NCBI RefSeq assembly: GCF_000376385.1
Contig: NZ_AQWN01000004.1
Span: forward strand, 124,001 to 188,000
DNA: 64,000 nucleotides
Reading direction: 5' to 3'
Origin: Desulfurispora thermophila DSM 16022
GTDB taxonomy: Bacteria; Bacillota; Desulfotomaculia; Desulfotomaculales; Desulfurisporaceae
The notes under the pieces are model-generated. The model was not told the DNA's origin. It worked only from the letters and a program-made list of their open reading frames with translations, and searched no databases. This document shows, one piece after another, positions 20,503-29,171 of the stretch. A program made the translations under genes and the position numbers. Within the stretch, counting starts at the first letter, position 1, and each line of letters begins with the position of its first letter.

Positions 20503-21375
20503 TTGGAAAAACAAGCGATTGAGCAAGTCGAGCCGTCCGGGGAAGTAAATGAGGAAATTAATCAGGGTTCGGAAAGTTTCTGGATCAGAATCAAACGGAG
20601 CAGGACTTACAAATACCTGGCTCCCCTGCTGGCCCTGCTGGCTCTGGCCGGCAAAGTGCTCAAGCCTCTGCTGGTTGTGCTTAAACTCAGCAAGCTGGGC
20701 GGCACCTTCATTTCCATGCTGATCACCGTGGTGGTGTATGCCCTGTTCTGGGGCTGGAAGTTCGCCCTGGGTTTTGTGTTGCTCATTCTGGTGCACGAAA
20801 ATGGTCACATGCTGGCCGCCCGCCGTGCGGGGTTACCGGTGAGCAACCCGGTTTTCATTCCTTTTGTGGGAGCCTTTATCAACCTAAAGGAAATGCCCCG
20901 CGATGCCCGCCAGGAGGCCGCCATCGGCCTGGGCGGGCCGCTGTTGGGCGGCCTGGCCTCCCTGGCCTGCCTGGGCATTTTTGCCCTGGGAGGCGGGACC
21001 TACTGGTTGGCCCTGGGCTACACGGGCTGTTTTTTAAACCTTTTCAACCTGGTGCCTTTTTCTTTCCTGGATGGCGGGCGTATTGCCACCGCCATTTCCC
21101 TGTGGCTGTGGCTGCCCGGAGCTTTCTTGCTGGGCGTGCTGGCCTTTAAGCTGGGCAATCTGTTGCTGGTGGTTATTTTGTTGCTGGGGCTGTGGGAGGC
21201 CTGGGGGGTATTTAAAAAGCGGAACTCACCCGAGTTTACCGCCTACTACGGCCTGCCGGGCGCTTTTCGGTTGCGCATGGGGCTGGTTTACCTGACCATG
21301 CTTACCGTGCTGGGTTTGGGGATGAGTTATGCCCACGAATTGCTGGTTCATCTGCAACCGCAGTTGGTTAAATAG
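20503..21375 (+). CDS. Site-2 protease family (M50) membrane metalloprotease
   Basis: A 290-residue intramembrane protease. The zinc-binding HExxH motif is seen as HENGH at about residue 98 inside a hydrophobic helix, and the third ligand region is NLFNLVPFSFLDGGRI near 185, matching the NxxPxxxxDG signature of M50 enzymes. About six hydrophobic helices follow a charged N-terminal tail of 40 residues. It starts at TTG with GAAAGAGGT upstream. It sits just before sbcD with a 19-base gap and may be co-transcribed. Substrates could be anti-sigma factors or membrane proteins; none is indicated here. Confidence 0.88.
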   Translation: MEKQAIEQVEPSGEVNEEINQGSESFWIRIKRSRTYKYLAPLLALLALAGKVLKPLLVVLKLSKLGGTFISMLITVVVYALFWGWKFALGFVLLILVHENGHMLAARRAGLPVSNPVFIPFVGAFINLKEMPRDARQEAAIGLGGPLLGGLASLACLGIFALGGGTYWLALGYTGCFLNLFNLVPFSFLDGGRIATAISLWLWLPGAFLLGVLAFKLGNLLLVVILLLGLWEAWGVFKKRNSPEFTAYYGLPGAFRLRMGLVYLTMLTVLGLGMSYAHELLVHLQPQLVK

Positions 21376-21394
21376 CGTTTGGGAGGAATAAAGC

Positions 21395-22726
21395 TTGCGC
21401 TTTCTGCACACCTCGGACTGGCACCTGGGGCGCGCCCTGGAGGGGCGCAGCCGTCAGTCCGAACAGGAACAGTTTGTGGACGAGCTGTGTGCCATGGCCC
21501 GCGACCAGCAGATCGATGCGGTGCTGGTGGCCGGTGATGTCTTTGACAGCTTTAACCCGCCGGCCTGGGCCGAGCAGCTTTTTTACGAAGCGCTGGACCG
21601 CCTGGCGGAGGGCGGACGGCGGGCCGTGGTGGTGATTGCCGGCAACCACGACAGCCCGGAGCGGCTGACGGCGGCCCGCCCCCTGGCCGGGCGGCAGGGC
21701 ATTCACCTGCTGGGCTGGCCGGGGGAAGGCGCGGGCGGCATTGCCGGGAACGGGGAGCAACTGCCGGAGGGCGGATGGAAGGGAACCGGGACGGGGGAAA
21801 GAACTGCCGGTGCACAGAATGATGGGGGACTGATGTGCCGGGGTGGCGGACCCGCGGGGGAGCATGCCGCCGGGGGCTCCGTGCGGGCCATGCCGCTGGA
21901 AATAGTTGTACCGGGCTGTGACCACAGCGCCGTGCTGGCCGCCCTGCCCTATCCCTCCGAGGCCAGGCTGCGCCAGTTGCTGCAGGAGTCGCTGGCCGAC
22001 GAGGCGGCCGGCCAGCGGGCTTACGCGGTTCGGGTACGCCGGCTTTTTGCCGCCCTGGCGGCCGGTTTTAAGCCGGACACGGTAAATATTGCGGTCAGCC
22101 ACCTCTTTGTGCAGGGGGGCCTCAGCAGCGATTCCGAACGGCCGGTGTACTGGGTGGGCGGTGCGGCCGCCGTGGGGCCGGACGACCTGCCGTCGTCCGC
22201 CCAGTACATCGCCCTGGGCCACCTGCACCGGCCGCAGCGGGTGACGGCGCCCGTGCCCTGTCGCTATGCCGGTTCGCCCCTGGCCTACAGCTTTGCCGAG
22301 GCCGGCCAGGCCAAATCGGTTACCGTGGTGGAGGCCCGGCCGGGGCTATCGGCCCGGGTGGAGGAAGTACCCCTGTCCTGCGGCCGCCCCCTGGTGGTAT
22401 GGCAGGCCCGGGGGCTGGAACAGGTTTACCGCTGGCTGGATGAAGGGAAGGACGCCCGGGCCTGGATCAATCTGGAGGTGCAGGTGGCCGAGCCGCTCTC
22501 CCGCCAGCAAATTCAGGATTTGCGCCGGGCCTGCGATCGTTTTGTGGACATCCGGGCCATCTGCCCGCAGGCGGCGGAGCAGGTGCCCCTGGAAAGCCGC
22601 GCCGCTCTGCCGCCCGGGGAGTTGTTTGCTTCCTTTTACCGCTCCCAGCGGGGTGCCGAGCCCGACCCGGCTCTGGTCAACCTTTTTCTGGAGATACTGG
22701 GCGAGCAGGGCGAGCCGGGGCAGTGA
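21395..22726 (+). CDS. sbcD: Exonuclease SbcCD subunit D
   Basis: A 443-residue Mre11-family nuclease subunit that, with SbcC, cleaves hairpins and blocked DNA ends. Metallophosphoesterase motifs: HTSDWHLG at residue 6, AGDVFDSFNPP near 48, AGNHDSPERL near 86, and GHLHRPQ near 275. Translation begins at TTG. Between the GNHDSPERL block and the next strand lies an insert of about 60 residues (roughly 112-170) that is very rich in Gly and Ala and looks disordered; most SbcD proteins lack it. The sbcC gene follows 77 bases later. Confidence 0.94.
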   Translation: MRFLHTSDWHLGRALEGRSRQSEQEQFVDELCAMARDQQIDAVLVAGDVFDSFNPPAWAEQLFYEALDRLAEGGRRAVVVIAGNHDSPERLTAARPLAGRQGIHLLGWPGEGAGGIAGNGEQLPEGGWKGTGTGERTAGAQNDGGLMCRGGGPAGEHAAGGSVRAMPLEIVVPGCDHSAVLAALPYPSEARLRQLLQESLADEAAGQRAYAVRVRRLFAALAAGFKPDTVNIAVSHLFVQGGLSSDSERPVYWVGGAAAVGPDDLPSSAQYIALGHLHRPQRVTAPVPCRYAGSPLAYSFAEAGQAKSVTVVEARPGLSARVEEVPLSCGRPLVVWQARGLEQVYRWLDEGKDARAWINLEVQVAEPLSRQQIQDLRRACDRFVDIRAICPQAAEQVPLESRAALPPGELFASFYRSQRGAEPDPALVNLFLEILGEQGEPGQ

Positions 22727-22803
22727 CCGGGTGCGGACAAGGTTCTTCTTAAAGTTTTTTTTTAGTAGGTGAATTTTCCGGGTAAAGGAGTACGACTGCT
22801 TTT

Positions 22804-25800
22804 ATGAAACCCTTGCATTTGAAAATTTCCGGCCTGCACAGTTTCAGCGAGCCCCAGGAGATTGACTTCCGCCAGTTGTGTGCCGCCAGCCTGTTCGGTA
22901 TTTTCGGCCCCACCGGCAGCGGCAAGTCCACCATCCTGGATGCCATCACTCTGGCCCTCTACGGCAGGGTGGACCGGGCCGCCCGCGGTACCCAGGGCAT
23001 CATGCACCATGCTGTGGACAGGCTGGAGGTGCAGTTCACCTTTGCCCTGGGGCAGGGTGGGGAGGAAGCGGCCTACCGGGTGGAACGGGTGTACAGGAGG
23101 ACGGGCGAGCACACGGTGCAGCAACAGGCCGCCCGGCTGGTGGATCTGGGCAGCGGGGCGGTGCTGGCCGAAAAAACCGCCGTGGATGACAGCGTGCAGC
23201 AGTTGCTGGGCCTGACCCACGAAGACTTCACCCGGGCCGTGGTGCTGCCCCAGGGCAAGTTTGACGAAGTGCTGAAAAAGGTGCGACCGGCCGACCGGTT
23301 TAAAATGCTGGAGCGCCTCTTCGGCCTGGACGAGTACGGCGACAAATTGAAGCAAAAGGTGGAGCGGCGCCTGCAGCAGGTGCAGGAGCGACATGCGGCC
23401 GTGCAGGGCGAACTGGACGGTTTGGGCGATGCTTCCGCCCGGGCTCTGGACCAGGCCCGGGCCGTCCTGGAGCAGGCTCAGGCCCGGGAAAACGCACTGG
23501 CCGGGCAGCTGGCCGAGATGGAGCAGCGGGAAAAGGAATTGGCCGCGGTCTGGCAGTGGCAGCAGGAACTGGAACAGGTGGAGGAAGATCTGGACCGGCT
23601 GCGCCAGCAGGAAGAGGAAGTGGAGCGGCAAAGGCAGGCGCTTCTGGCGGCCGGCCGGGCGGCCATGGTGGTGCCGCTGGGAGAGGAATTCCGGCAGGCC
23701 GGGACGGCCGCCCGGGAGGCCGAGCAGGCACTGGGGCTTTTGCAGGAACGGCTGCCCGGGGTCCGCCGCACACTGGAAGAGGCGCAGCAGGCCGCCCGCC
23801 GGGCGGCGGAGGAGCGGCGGCAGTGTGAGCCGCTGCTGCTGGAAAAGCGGGGCCGCCTGGAGCAGGCCGGGCGTCTGGAAAAGGAACTGGCCGATCTCAA
23901 GCAGCAGGGCCGGGAGAAGGTCGGCCAGTTGCAAGAACTGGAACGGGAACAGAAAGAGCTGGCGCTGCAGCGGGAGGAAAAAAGCCGCCGGCAGGAGGAG
24001 CTGGAGCAGCAGCTGGCGGCATGCCGCCGGGAGCTGGGGCAGGTAACGCTGCCCTTTGCCCTGCGTCAGCACCTGGATGAGGCCTGGCTGCTCTGGCAAA
24101 GCTGCCGGGACGCAGAGGAGCGCTGGAGCAGGGCCGGCGAGCAGAGCAGATCCTGGCAGGAAAAGCTGGGCTTGGCGCAAACTGAACTGGCGGCGGCGCA
24201 GCGGAACCTGCAGGAAGCGGAAAAAGCCGTCCGGGAACTGGAACAGGCTGTGGACCGGGCTCGCCAGGCCGAACTGGCCGCTGCACTGGCGGCCGGTTTG
24301 GTGGCCGGGCAGCCCTGCCCGGTGTGCGGCTCGCCACACCACCCCCGGCCGGCCGGCGAAGCGGCCGGGTCGGAGTTGGCCCGGCTGAATGAGCAGCTGG
24401 CGACGGCACAGCAGGCCCTGGAAAACGCTCGCCGCCGGGAGAAGCAGGCCGCCGCAGCCCGGGCCGCGCTGCAGGGCCGTTGGGCGGAAGCCGCAGCGGC
24501 GGAGCGGGAGGCGGCGGTGGCCCTGGACGGGCAGCGGCAGTACATGCAAAAGGTGCTGCAGGCCCTGGCCGGGGCTGCCGCGGCGGCCGGCCCGGGCCCG
24601 GCCGGTGGGGAGGATGCTTTCAGTTTGCTCTGCCGGCAGGCGTTGCAGCAGCCGGCCCTGCTGGAAGAACTGCGGCAGCAGGCGGTGGAGCGGGAAAAAC
24701 GGCGGGAAGAACTGGAAGAAAGGCGTGCCGGTCTGGAAAAGGACAGAAGCGCCCTGGCGCTTGAGCTATCCGCCTGTGAGGAGCGGCTGCGCGAACTGGC
24801 CGTGGCGCTGACGGCCGGTCAGGCCGCTTTGAGCGAAATGCGCCGCCAGTACAGAGCAAAGCAGGAGCAGCTCAGAGAGCTCACCGGCGGGCAGCCGGTG
24901 CAGGAGCTGCTGGAGGCTGTGCAGCAGGAGCTGGATGGTCTGGCACACCGTGAGGAAGAGACCCGCCGGGCAGCCGATGCTGCCGCCGGGGAGCTGGCCC
25001 AGCTGGAGAAACAGCAGGCAGTAAAGCAAAAAGAGACGGAACTGGCCGCCCAGCGCCTGCAGCGGGCGCGGCAGGCGCTGGACATTGCCCTGGCGGCCAG
25101 CGGTTTTGCTGCGCTGGAGCAGGCTGAGGCGGCCTGGCTGGATGAAGGGCAGCAGGAGCAGTACCGCAATGCGGTGGAGGAACATCAGCGCCAGCAGGAG
25201 CGGTTGCTGGGGCAGCAGCACAGCCTGCAGGAACGGCTGGCCGGGCGGCGGCTGGCGGCGGCAGAATGGCAGCGGTTTGGCGAAGAGCTGGAAAAGCTGC
25301 GCCGGGATTACCGGGCCGCCCTGCAGGACAAAGCGGTGGCCCTGGAGGCCCTGGAAAACAAAAAACGCGCCCACGCCCGCTGGTGCGAACTGGTCGCGGC
25401 ACTGGCCGAACTGGAAAAACAGCGCGGCCGGCTGGAGGAACTGAAAAGCCTGCTGCGGGGCAATGCCTTTGTGCAGTTTGTGGCCCAGGAGCAGCTGGTG
25501 AACATTGCCCGGGCCGCTTCGGTCCGGCTGGGGCAGCTCACCCGCTACCGCTATGCTCTGGAGGTAACGGGTGAAGGTGGCTTTATTATCAGCGATGAGG
25601 CCAACGGTGGCATCAAGCGGCCGGTGAGCAGCCTGTCCGGCGGTGAGACCTTTTTAGCTTCCCTGGCTCTGGCCCTGGCCCTCTCGGCCCAGATTCAGCT
25701 GAAAGGGCGTCACCCGCTGGAATTTTTCTTCCTGGACGAGGGCTTTGGCACACTGGATGCCGGGCTGCTGGATACGGTGGTGAGCACGCTGGAGCAACTG

Positions 25801-25932
25801 CGTCTGGAAAACCTGCACATCGGCCTGATCAGCCACGTGCCCGAGCTGCAAAAGCGCCTGCCCCGCCGCCTGCTGGTTCACCCGCCCGGCCCGGACGGCC
25901 GGGGCAGCCGGGTGGAACTGGAGGTAGGGTAG
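22804..25932 (+). CDS. sbcC: Exonuclease SbcCD subunit C (SMC-like ATPase)
   Basis: A 1042-residue Rad50-family ATPase. The N-terminal Walker A motif GPTGSGKST is at about residues 35-43. Long coiled coils rich in Gln, Glu and Arg occupy about 190-860, interrupted by the zinc hook CPVC near residue 505, which dimerises two molecules. The ABC signature LSGGETFLASLALALA and Walker B FFFLDEGFGTLD lie near the C-terminus. It partners with SbcD and uses ATP to control nuclease access to DNA ends. The coiled-coil composition makes alternative frames look open, but only this frame carries the motifs. Confidence 0.97.
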   Translation: MKPLHLKISGLHSFSEPQEIDFRQLCAASLFGIFGPTGSGKSTILDAITLALYGRVDRAARGTQGIMHHAVDRLEVQFTFALGQGGEEAAYRVERVYRRTGEHTVQQQAARLVDLGSGAVLAEKTAVDDSVQQLLGLTHEDFTRAVVLPQGKFDEVLKKVRPADRFKMLERLFGLDEYGDKLKQKVERRLQQVQERHAAVQGELDGLGDASARALDQARAVLEQAQARENALAGQLAEMEQREKELAAVWQWQQELEQVEEDLDRLRQQEEEVERQRQALLAAGRAAMVVPLGEEFRQAGTAAREAEQALGLLQERLPGVRRTLEEAQQAARRAAEERRQCEPLLLEKRGRLEQAGRLEKELADLKQQGREKVGQLQELEREQKELALQREEKSRRQEELEQQLAACRRELGQVTLPFALRQHLDEAWLLWQSCRDAEERWSRAGEQSRSWQEKLGLAQTELAAAQRNLQEAEKAVRELEQAVDRARQAELAAALAAGLVAGQPCPVCGSPHHPRPAGEAAGSELARLNEQLATAQQALENARRREKQAAAARAALQGRWAEAAAAEREAAVALDGQRQYMQKVLQALAGAAAAAGPGPAGGEDAFSLLCRQALQQPALLEELRQQAVEREKRREELEERRAGLEKDRSALALELSACEERLRELAVALTAGQAALSEMRRQYRAKQEQLRELTGGQPVQELLEAVQQELDGLAHREEETRRAADAAAGELAQLEKQQAVKQKETELAAQRLQRARQALDIALAASGFAALEQAEAAWLDEGQQEQYRNAVEEHQRQQERLLGQQHSLQERLAGRRLAAAEWQRFGEELEKLRRDYRAALQDKAVALEALENKKRAHARWCELVAALAELEKQRGRLEELKSLLRGNAFVQFVAQEQLVNIARAASVRLGQLTRYRYALEVTGEGGFIISDEANGGIKRPVSSLSGGETFLASLALALALSAQIQLKGRHPLEFFFLDEGFGTLDAGLLDTVVSTLEQLRLENLHIGLISHVPELQKRLPRRLLVHPPGPDGRGSRVELEVG

Positions 25933-25942
25933 TTCTATAGTG

Positions 25943-26788
25943 CTATGCGCCGATGCGGTCGGCAAACTGGCTCATGTCCCCGGCCATGGCGGCAATCTGT
26001 TGCACGGCCAGATTGATTTGCTCGGCCGCCGCGGCCTGGCGCGAGTCAATCAGGGCGGTCTTCTCCTTGATTTCCTGGAACAAAAGGTTCAAGGAACCCC
26101 TGATATCCTGGATGATCTGCTGGATTTCCTTGGCCGCCGCGCTGCTGCGCTCGGCCAGCTTGCGTACCTCGTGGGCCACCACGGCAAAGCCCCGGCCGTG
26201 CTCGCCGGCCCGGGCGGCCTCGATGGCCGCGTTGAGGCCCAGCAGGTTGGTCTGGTCGGCCACCTTTTTAATGAAGTCCAGTACCTCGCCCGTCTTGTTC
26301 AGGTGCACCTCGGCGCCGCCCACATTGGCCTGCAGGTCGTTCTTGTGCTGGCTCACAATTTCTCCCAGCTCCTGCAGAGTGGCCGGTATGGCGCTCACTG
26401 TGCGGTTGAGCTGGGCGGCGGTTTCAGCCAGCCAGGCCGCCTGACGGCCCATGTCCTGCAGCAGTTTCTCCTTGTTCTCCACCAGCATGTACATCAGACG
26501 GGCCACCTTGGGGTGGGCGATGACCGTCTGCTCGTTTTTGATTTCGGCCAGTTTGGCCGCCACCTCCTCGCTGCCCGTGACGTTGATCAGAATATCCAGG
26601 TCGGGGCGGGTGGCCAGCTGGGCGAAGTCCGGAAAATATGGTATGCCCAGCTCTCTGGCCAGCACCACGCCCGGCGCGTCAGCGCGCATGTCGGAAATGC
26701 CGGCGATTTGCACCTCACCCAGTGTGGAGAGCACCTGCAGCATGGCCCGGCCGCCGCGCCCGCCGCCCACAATGCCTACGGTAAGCAT
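25943..26788 (-). CDS. Soluble chemoreceptor with N-terminal Rossmann (NAD-type) domain
   Basis: A 281-residue fusion. Residues 1-110 form a nucleotide-binding fold that begins [14 protein letters not shown] and continues through [11 protein letters not shown] and DILINVTGS. This resembles Gfo/Idh-type Rossmann domains found at the front of some sensor kinases. Residues about 130-281 are a methyl-accepting signalling hairpin with the CheA/CheW-binding tip [20 protein letters not shown]. There is no membrane segment and no HAMP. The ATG at 26788 was chosen because the Rossmann fold starts there and AAAGGGG precedes it. It probably reports cytoplasmic NAD(H) redox state to the chemotaxis array; this is inference. 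It converges on sbcC with an 11-base gap. Confidence 0.85.
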   Translation of the reverse strand: MLTVGIVGGGRGGRAMLQVLSTLGEVQIAGISDMRADAPGVVLARELGIPYFPDFAQLATRPDLDILINVTGSEEVAAKLAEIKNEQTVIAHPKVARLMYMLVENKEKLLQDMGRQAAWLAETAAQLNRTVSAIPATLQELGEIVSQHKNDLQANVGGAEVHLNKTGEVLDFIKKVADQTNLLGLNAAIEAARAGEHGRGFAVVAHEVRKLAERSSAAAKEIQQIIQDIRGSLNLLFQEIKEKTALIDSRQAAAAEQINLAVQQIAAMAGDMSQFADRIGA

Positions 26789-26904
26789 AAAAAGTCCCCT
26801 TTCTCTCCCCCGCAATCACGCGTTTCTTTTTCCTTCCGCCGGATCCGGCACCAGGAGTGCCTTTGCACACCGGAAAACTCAAGATGGTCTTGCCAGGGGT
26901 GGTT

Positions 26905-26933
26905 ACTATATATTTAAAGTAATATTGCATCAA
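26905..26933 (-). promoter_or_regulatory. Promoter of the Rossmann-chemoreceptor gene
   Basis: On the minus strand TTGATG (26928-26933), 17 bases, TATAGT (26905-26910), giving a leader of about 110 bases. Confidence 0.5.
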
Positions 26934-26994
26934 TATTAAGTCAATATTTTCTATTTTTGAGAAAATAATTAAATAATTCGATCATTTCAGGTGC

Positions 26995-27068
26995 ATAAAA
27001 AACAACAGCCTGCTCCGGCAGGACACTCGCCCGGTTGGGCTGTGTGTTGGAGCAGGCTTGTTTTTTTT
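26995..27068 (-). terminator. Terminator of the pantothenate operon
   Basis: AGCCTGCTCC and GGAGCAGGCT (27007-27058) form a 10-bp stem. Both strands have T runs after it, so it can work both ways. On the minus strand it lies about 25 bases after the panD stop. Confidence 0.85.
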
Positions 27069-27082
27069 CACCAGCAGGTCAA

Positions 27083-27454
27083 TTAGCCTGTTTCTCCCGG
27101 CAGTTCGGCATGGCGAATTTCAATGATGCGGTTTTGCCCGTCCACCATAACCACGGTGGGGCGAAAAACGGCCGCTTCCTCCGGGGTGAGCAGGGCGTAG
27201 GCAATGATGATCACCGTGTCGCCGGGCTGCACCAGCCGGGCGGCGGCGCCGTTCAGGCAAATTACGCCCGAATCGCGCGGGCCGGCAATTACATAGGTCT
27301 CCAGCCGGGCGCCATTGTTGTTGTTCACCACCTGCACCTTTTCGTGGGGCAGAATGCCGGCCGCTTCCAGCAGGGCAGAGTCAATGGTGATGCTGCCCAT
27401 ATAATTGAGGTTGGCCTCGGTGACGGTGGCCCGGTGGATTTTGCTTTTAAACAT
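27083..27454 (-). CDS. panD: Aspartate 1-decarboxylase
   Basis: A 123-residue pyruvoyl-dependent enzyme making beta-alanine from aspartate for pantothenate synthesis. The self-cleavage site Gly-Ser is in NYMGSITID near residues 24-25, where the Ser becomes the pyruvoyl group. Other conserved pieces are [10 protein letters not shown] at the N-terminus and [12 protein letters not shown]. The ATG at 27454 was chosen to match the family's MFKSKIHRA start. It is the last gene of the leftward operon DUF2520-panB-panC-panD, and a bidirectional terminator follows. Confidence 0.97.
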   Translation of the reverse strand: MFKSKIHRATVTEANLNYMGSITIDSALLEAAGILPHEKVQVVNNNNGARLETYVIAGPRDSGVICLNGAAARLVQPGDTVIIIAYALLTPEEAAVFRPTVVMVDGQNRIIEIRHAELPGETG

Positions 27455-27475
27455 GGTCAGCCACATGGACCTGTT

Positions 27476-28321
27476 TCATCCTTCCAGTACAATATTGTCA
27501 ATCAGCCGGGTCTGGCCGAAGCGCACGGCCACGGCCAGCAGGGCGGGCCCGCTGATCTGCTGGATTCTTTCCAGATTGGGCAGGGCGCGGATCTCGCAAT
27601 AGTCGATCTGCGCGCCGGGGGCGCTGCTGATCTGGCGCTGCACCAGCTCTTCCAGCCGGGTCACGTTTTTTTCCCCCTGTCGCACCGCATCCCGGGCGTT
27701 CAGCAGGCTCTGGTAGATCACAGGCGCGGCGGCCCGCTCGGGCGGGCTCAAATAGACATTGCGCGAGCTCATGGCCAGCCCGTCGGCCTCGCGCACGGTG
27801 GGCACGGTGACTATTTCCAGGGGCAGGTTCAGGTCTTCCACCAGGCGCCTGATCACCAGCACCTGCTGGGCATCCTTCTGGCCGAAGTAGGCCCGGTCGG
27901 GCTGCACTATATTGAACAGTTTGGTGACCACGGTGGCCACGCCGCGGAAGTGGCCGGGGCGGGAGCGCCCGCACAGGCAGTCGGTCAGGCCGGTCACGTC
28001 CACATGGGTGCTGTAACCGGGCGGGTACATTTCCGCTGCCTCCGGGTAAAAGACGGCATCCACCGGTACCGTGGCGGCCAGCTTGAGGTCGCGTTCCAAA
28101 TCGCGGGGGTAGCGGTTAAAGTCCTCGCTGGGGCCGAACTGCAGCGGGTTGACAAAAATGCTGATGATCACCACGTCGCATTGCCGGCGGGCCTGGCGCA
28201 TCAATTCCAGGTGTCCTTCGTGCAGGTAACCCATGGTGGGTACAAAGCCGATGCTTTTGCCCTGGCGGCGGTTTTCGCCGACAAACTGGCGGACCCGGGC
28301 AATTTCTGTCAGTAACTGCAT
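27476..28321 (-). CDS. panC: Pantothenate synthetase
   Basis: A 281-residue ATP-dependent ligase that joins pantoate and beta-alanine to make pantothenate. The nucleotidyltransferase motif PTMGYLHEGHLEL is at about residue 28, FVNPLQFGPSED near 60, FGQKDAQQV near 150, and the KMSKS-like SSRNVYLSP near 183. The ATG at 28321 follows AAAGGAG at good spacing; an in-frame start 51 bases upstream overlaps panB and is less likely. It sits 13 bases after panB and 21 bases before panD. Confidence 0.97.
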   Translation of the reverse strand: MQLLTEIARVRQFVGENRRQGKSIGFVPTMGYLHEGHLELMRQARRQCDVVIISIFVNPLQFGPSEDFNRYPRDLERDLKLAATVPVDAVFYPEAAEMYPPGYSTHVDVTGLTDCLCGRSRPGHFRGVATVVTKLFNIVQPDRAYFGQKDAQQVLVIRRLVEDLNLPLEIVTVPTVREADGLAMSSRNVYLSPPERAAAPVIYQSLLNARDAVRQGEKNVTRLEELVQRQISSAPGAQIDYCEIRALPNLERIQQISGPALLAVAVRFGQTRLIDNIVLEG

Positions 28322-28334
28322 GGGACGGGCTCCT

Positions 28335-29171
28335 TTAGTACAATTTCTCCAGCAAGGTTTCATCCATGCCAAAGCTGTGTTCCGGTCCGGGGAAGGTACG
28401 GCTCTGCACCTCTTCCCGGTAGGCCGTTAAAGCAGCCATGATGTTCTCGTGCAACTGGGCGTAGCGCTTGGCGAACTTGGGCGAAAAGCCGCCGTACAGG
28501 CCCAGCAGGTCGTGGGTGACCAGCACCTGGCCGTCGCAGTGGGGTCCGGCGCCGATACCGATGGTGGGCACGCTCAGCTTTTGCGTCACCAGGGTGGCCA
28601 GCGGTGTGGGCACGCATTCCAGTACAATGGAGAACACGCCCGCCTGCTCCAGGGCCAGGGCATCGTCCAGCAGTTTGCGGGCGGCCGCTTCATCCTTGCC
28701 CTGCACTTTGTAGCCGCCCAGCTGGTGGATGGATTGGGGGGTGAGACCCAGGTGGCCCATCACCGGGATACCGGCGCTGACGATGGCTTTCACCTGGGGC
28801 AGTACTTCCCGGCCGCCTTCCAGTTTGACGGCCTGGGCCAGACCCTCCTGCAGCATGCGTCCCGCATTGCGCACGCTTTCTTCCACAGAGATGTGGTAAG
28901 AAAGAAAAGGCATGTCGGCCACCACCATGGCCCGTTTTACGGCGCGGGTGACCGCCTTGACGTGGTGCAGCATATCCTCCATGGTCACCGGAATGGTGGA
29001 CTCGTAGCCCAGCACCACATTGCCCAGCGAGTCGCCCACCAGGATGGCGTCAATGCCCGCGGCGTCCACCAGCCGGGCGGTGGGGAAGTCATAGGCGGTA
29101 AGCATTGTCAGCGGCCGTCCCTCCTGTTTGGCCTGCCGGAAGTAAGCCGTGGTCACTCTTTGGTTGCTCAT
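28335..29171 (-). CDS. panB: 3-methyl-2-oxobutanoate hydroxymethyltransferase
   Basis: A 278-residue TIM-barrel enzyme that uses 5,10-methylene-THF to hydroxymethylate 2-oxoisovalerate to ketopantoate, the first committed step of pantothenate synthesis. Conserved blocks include LTAYDFPTARLVDAAGID, LVGDSLGNVVLGYEST, VADMPFLSYH and GIPVMGHLGLTPQS. The ATG at 29171 is firmly supported by homology (MSNQRVTTAYFR), so the 83-base overlap with the upstream DUF2520 gene is real. The overlap implies translational coupling between the two proteins. Confidence 0.97.
   Translation of the reverse strand: MSNQRVTTAYFRQAKQEGRPLTMLTAYDFPTARLVDAAGIDAILVGDSLGNVVLGYESTIPVTMEDMLHHVKAVTRAVKRAMVVADMPFLSYHISVEESVRNAGRMLQEGLAQAVKLEGGREVLPQVKAIVSAGIPVMGHLGLTPQSIHQLGGYKVQGKDEAAARKLLDDALALEQAGVFSIVLECVPTPLATLVTQKLSVPTIGIGAGPHCDGQVLVTHDLLGLYGGFSPKFAKRYAQLHENIMAALTAYREEVQSRTFPGPEHSFGMDETLLEKLY

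Noticed and set aside
23300-25544. Several long open frames inside sbcC on both strands
   Set aside because: GC-rich coiled-coil coding sequence opens all frames. Only the sense frame has Walker motifs and the zinc hook.
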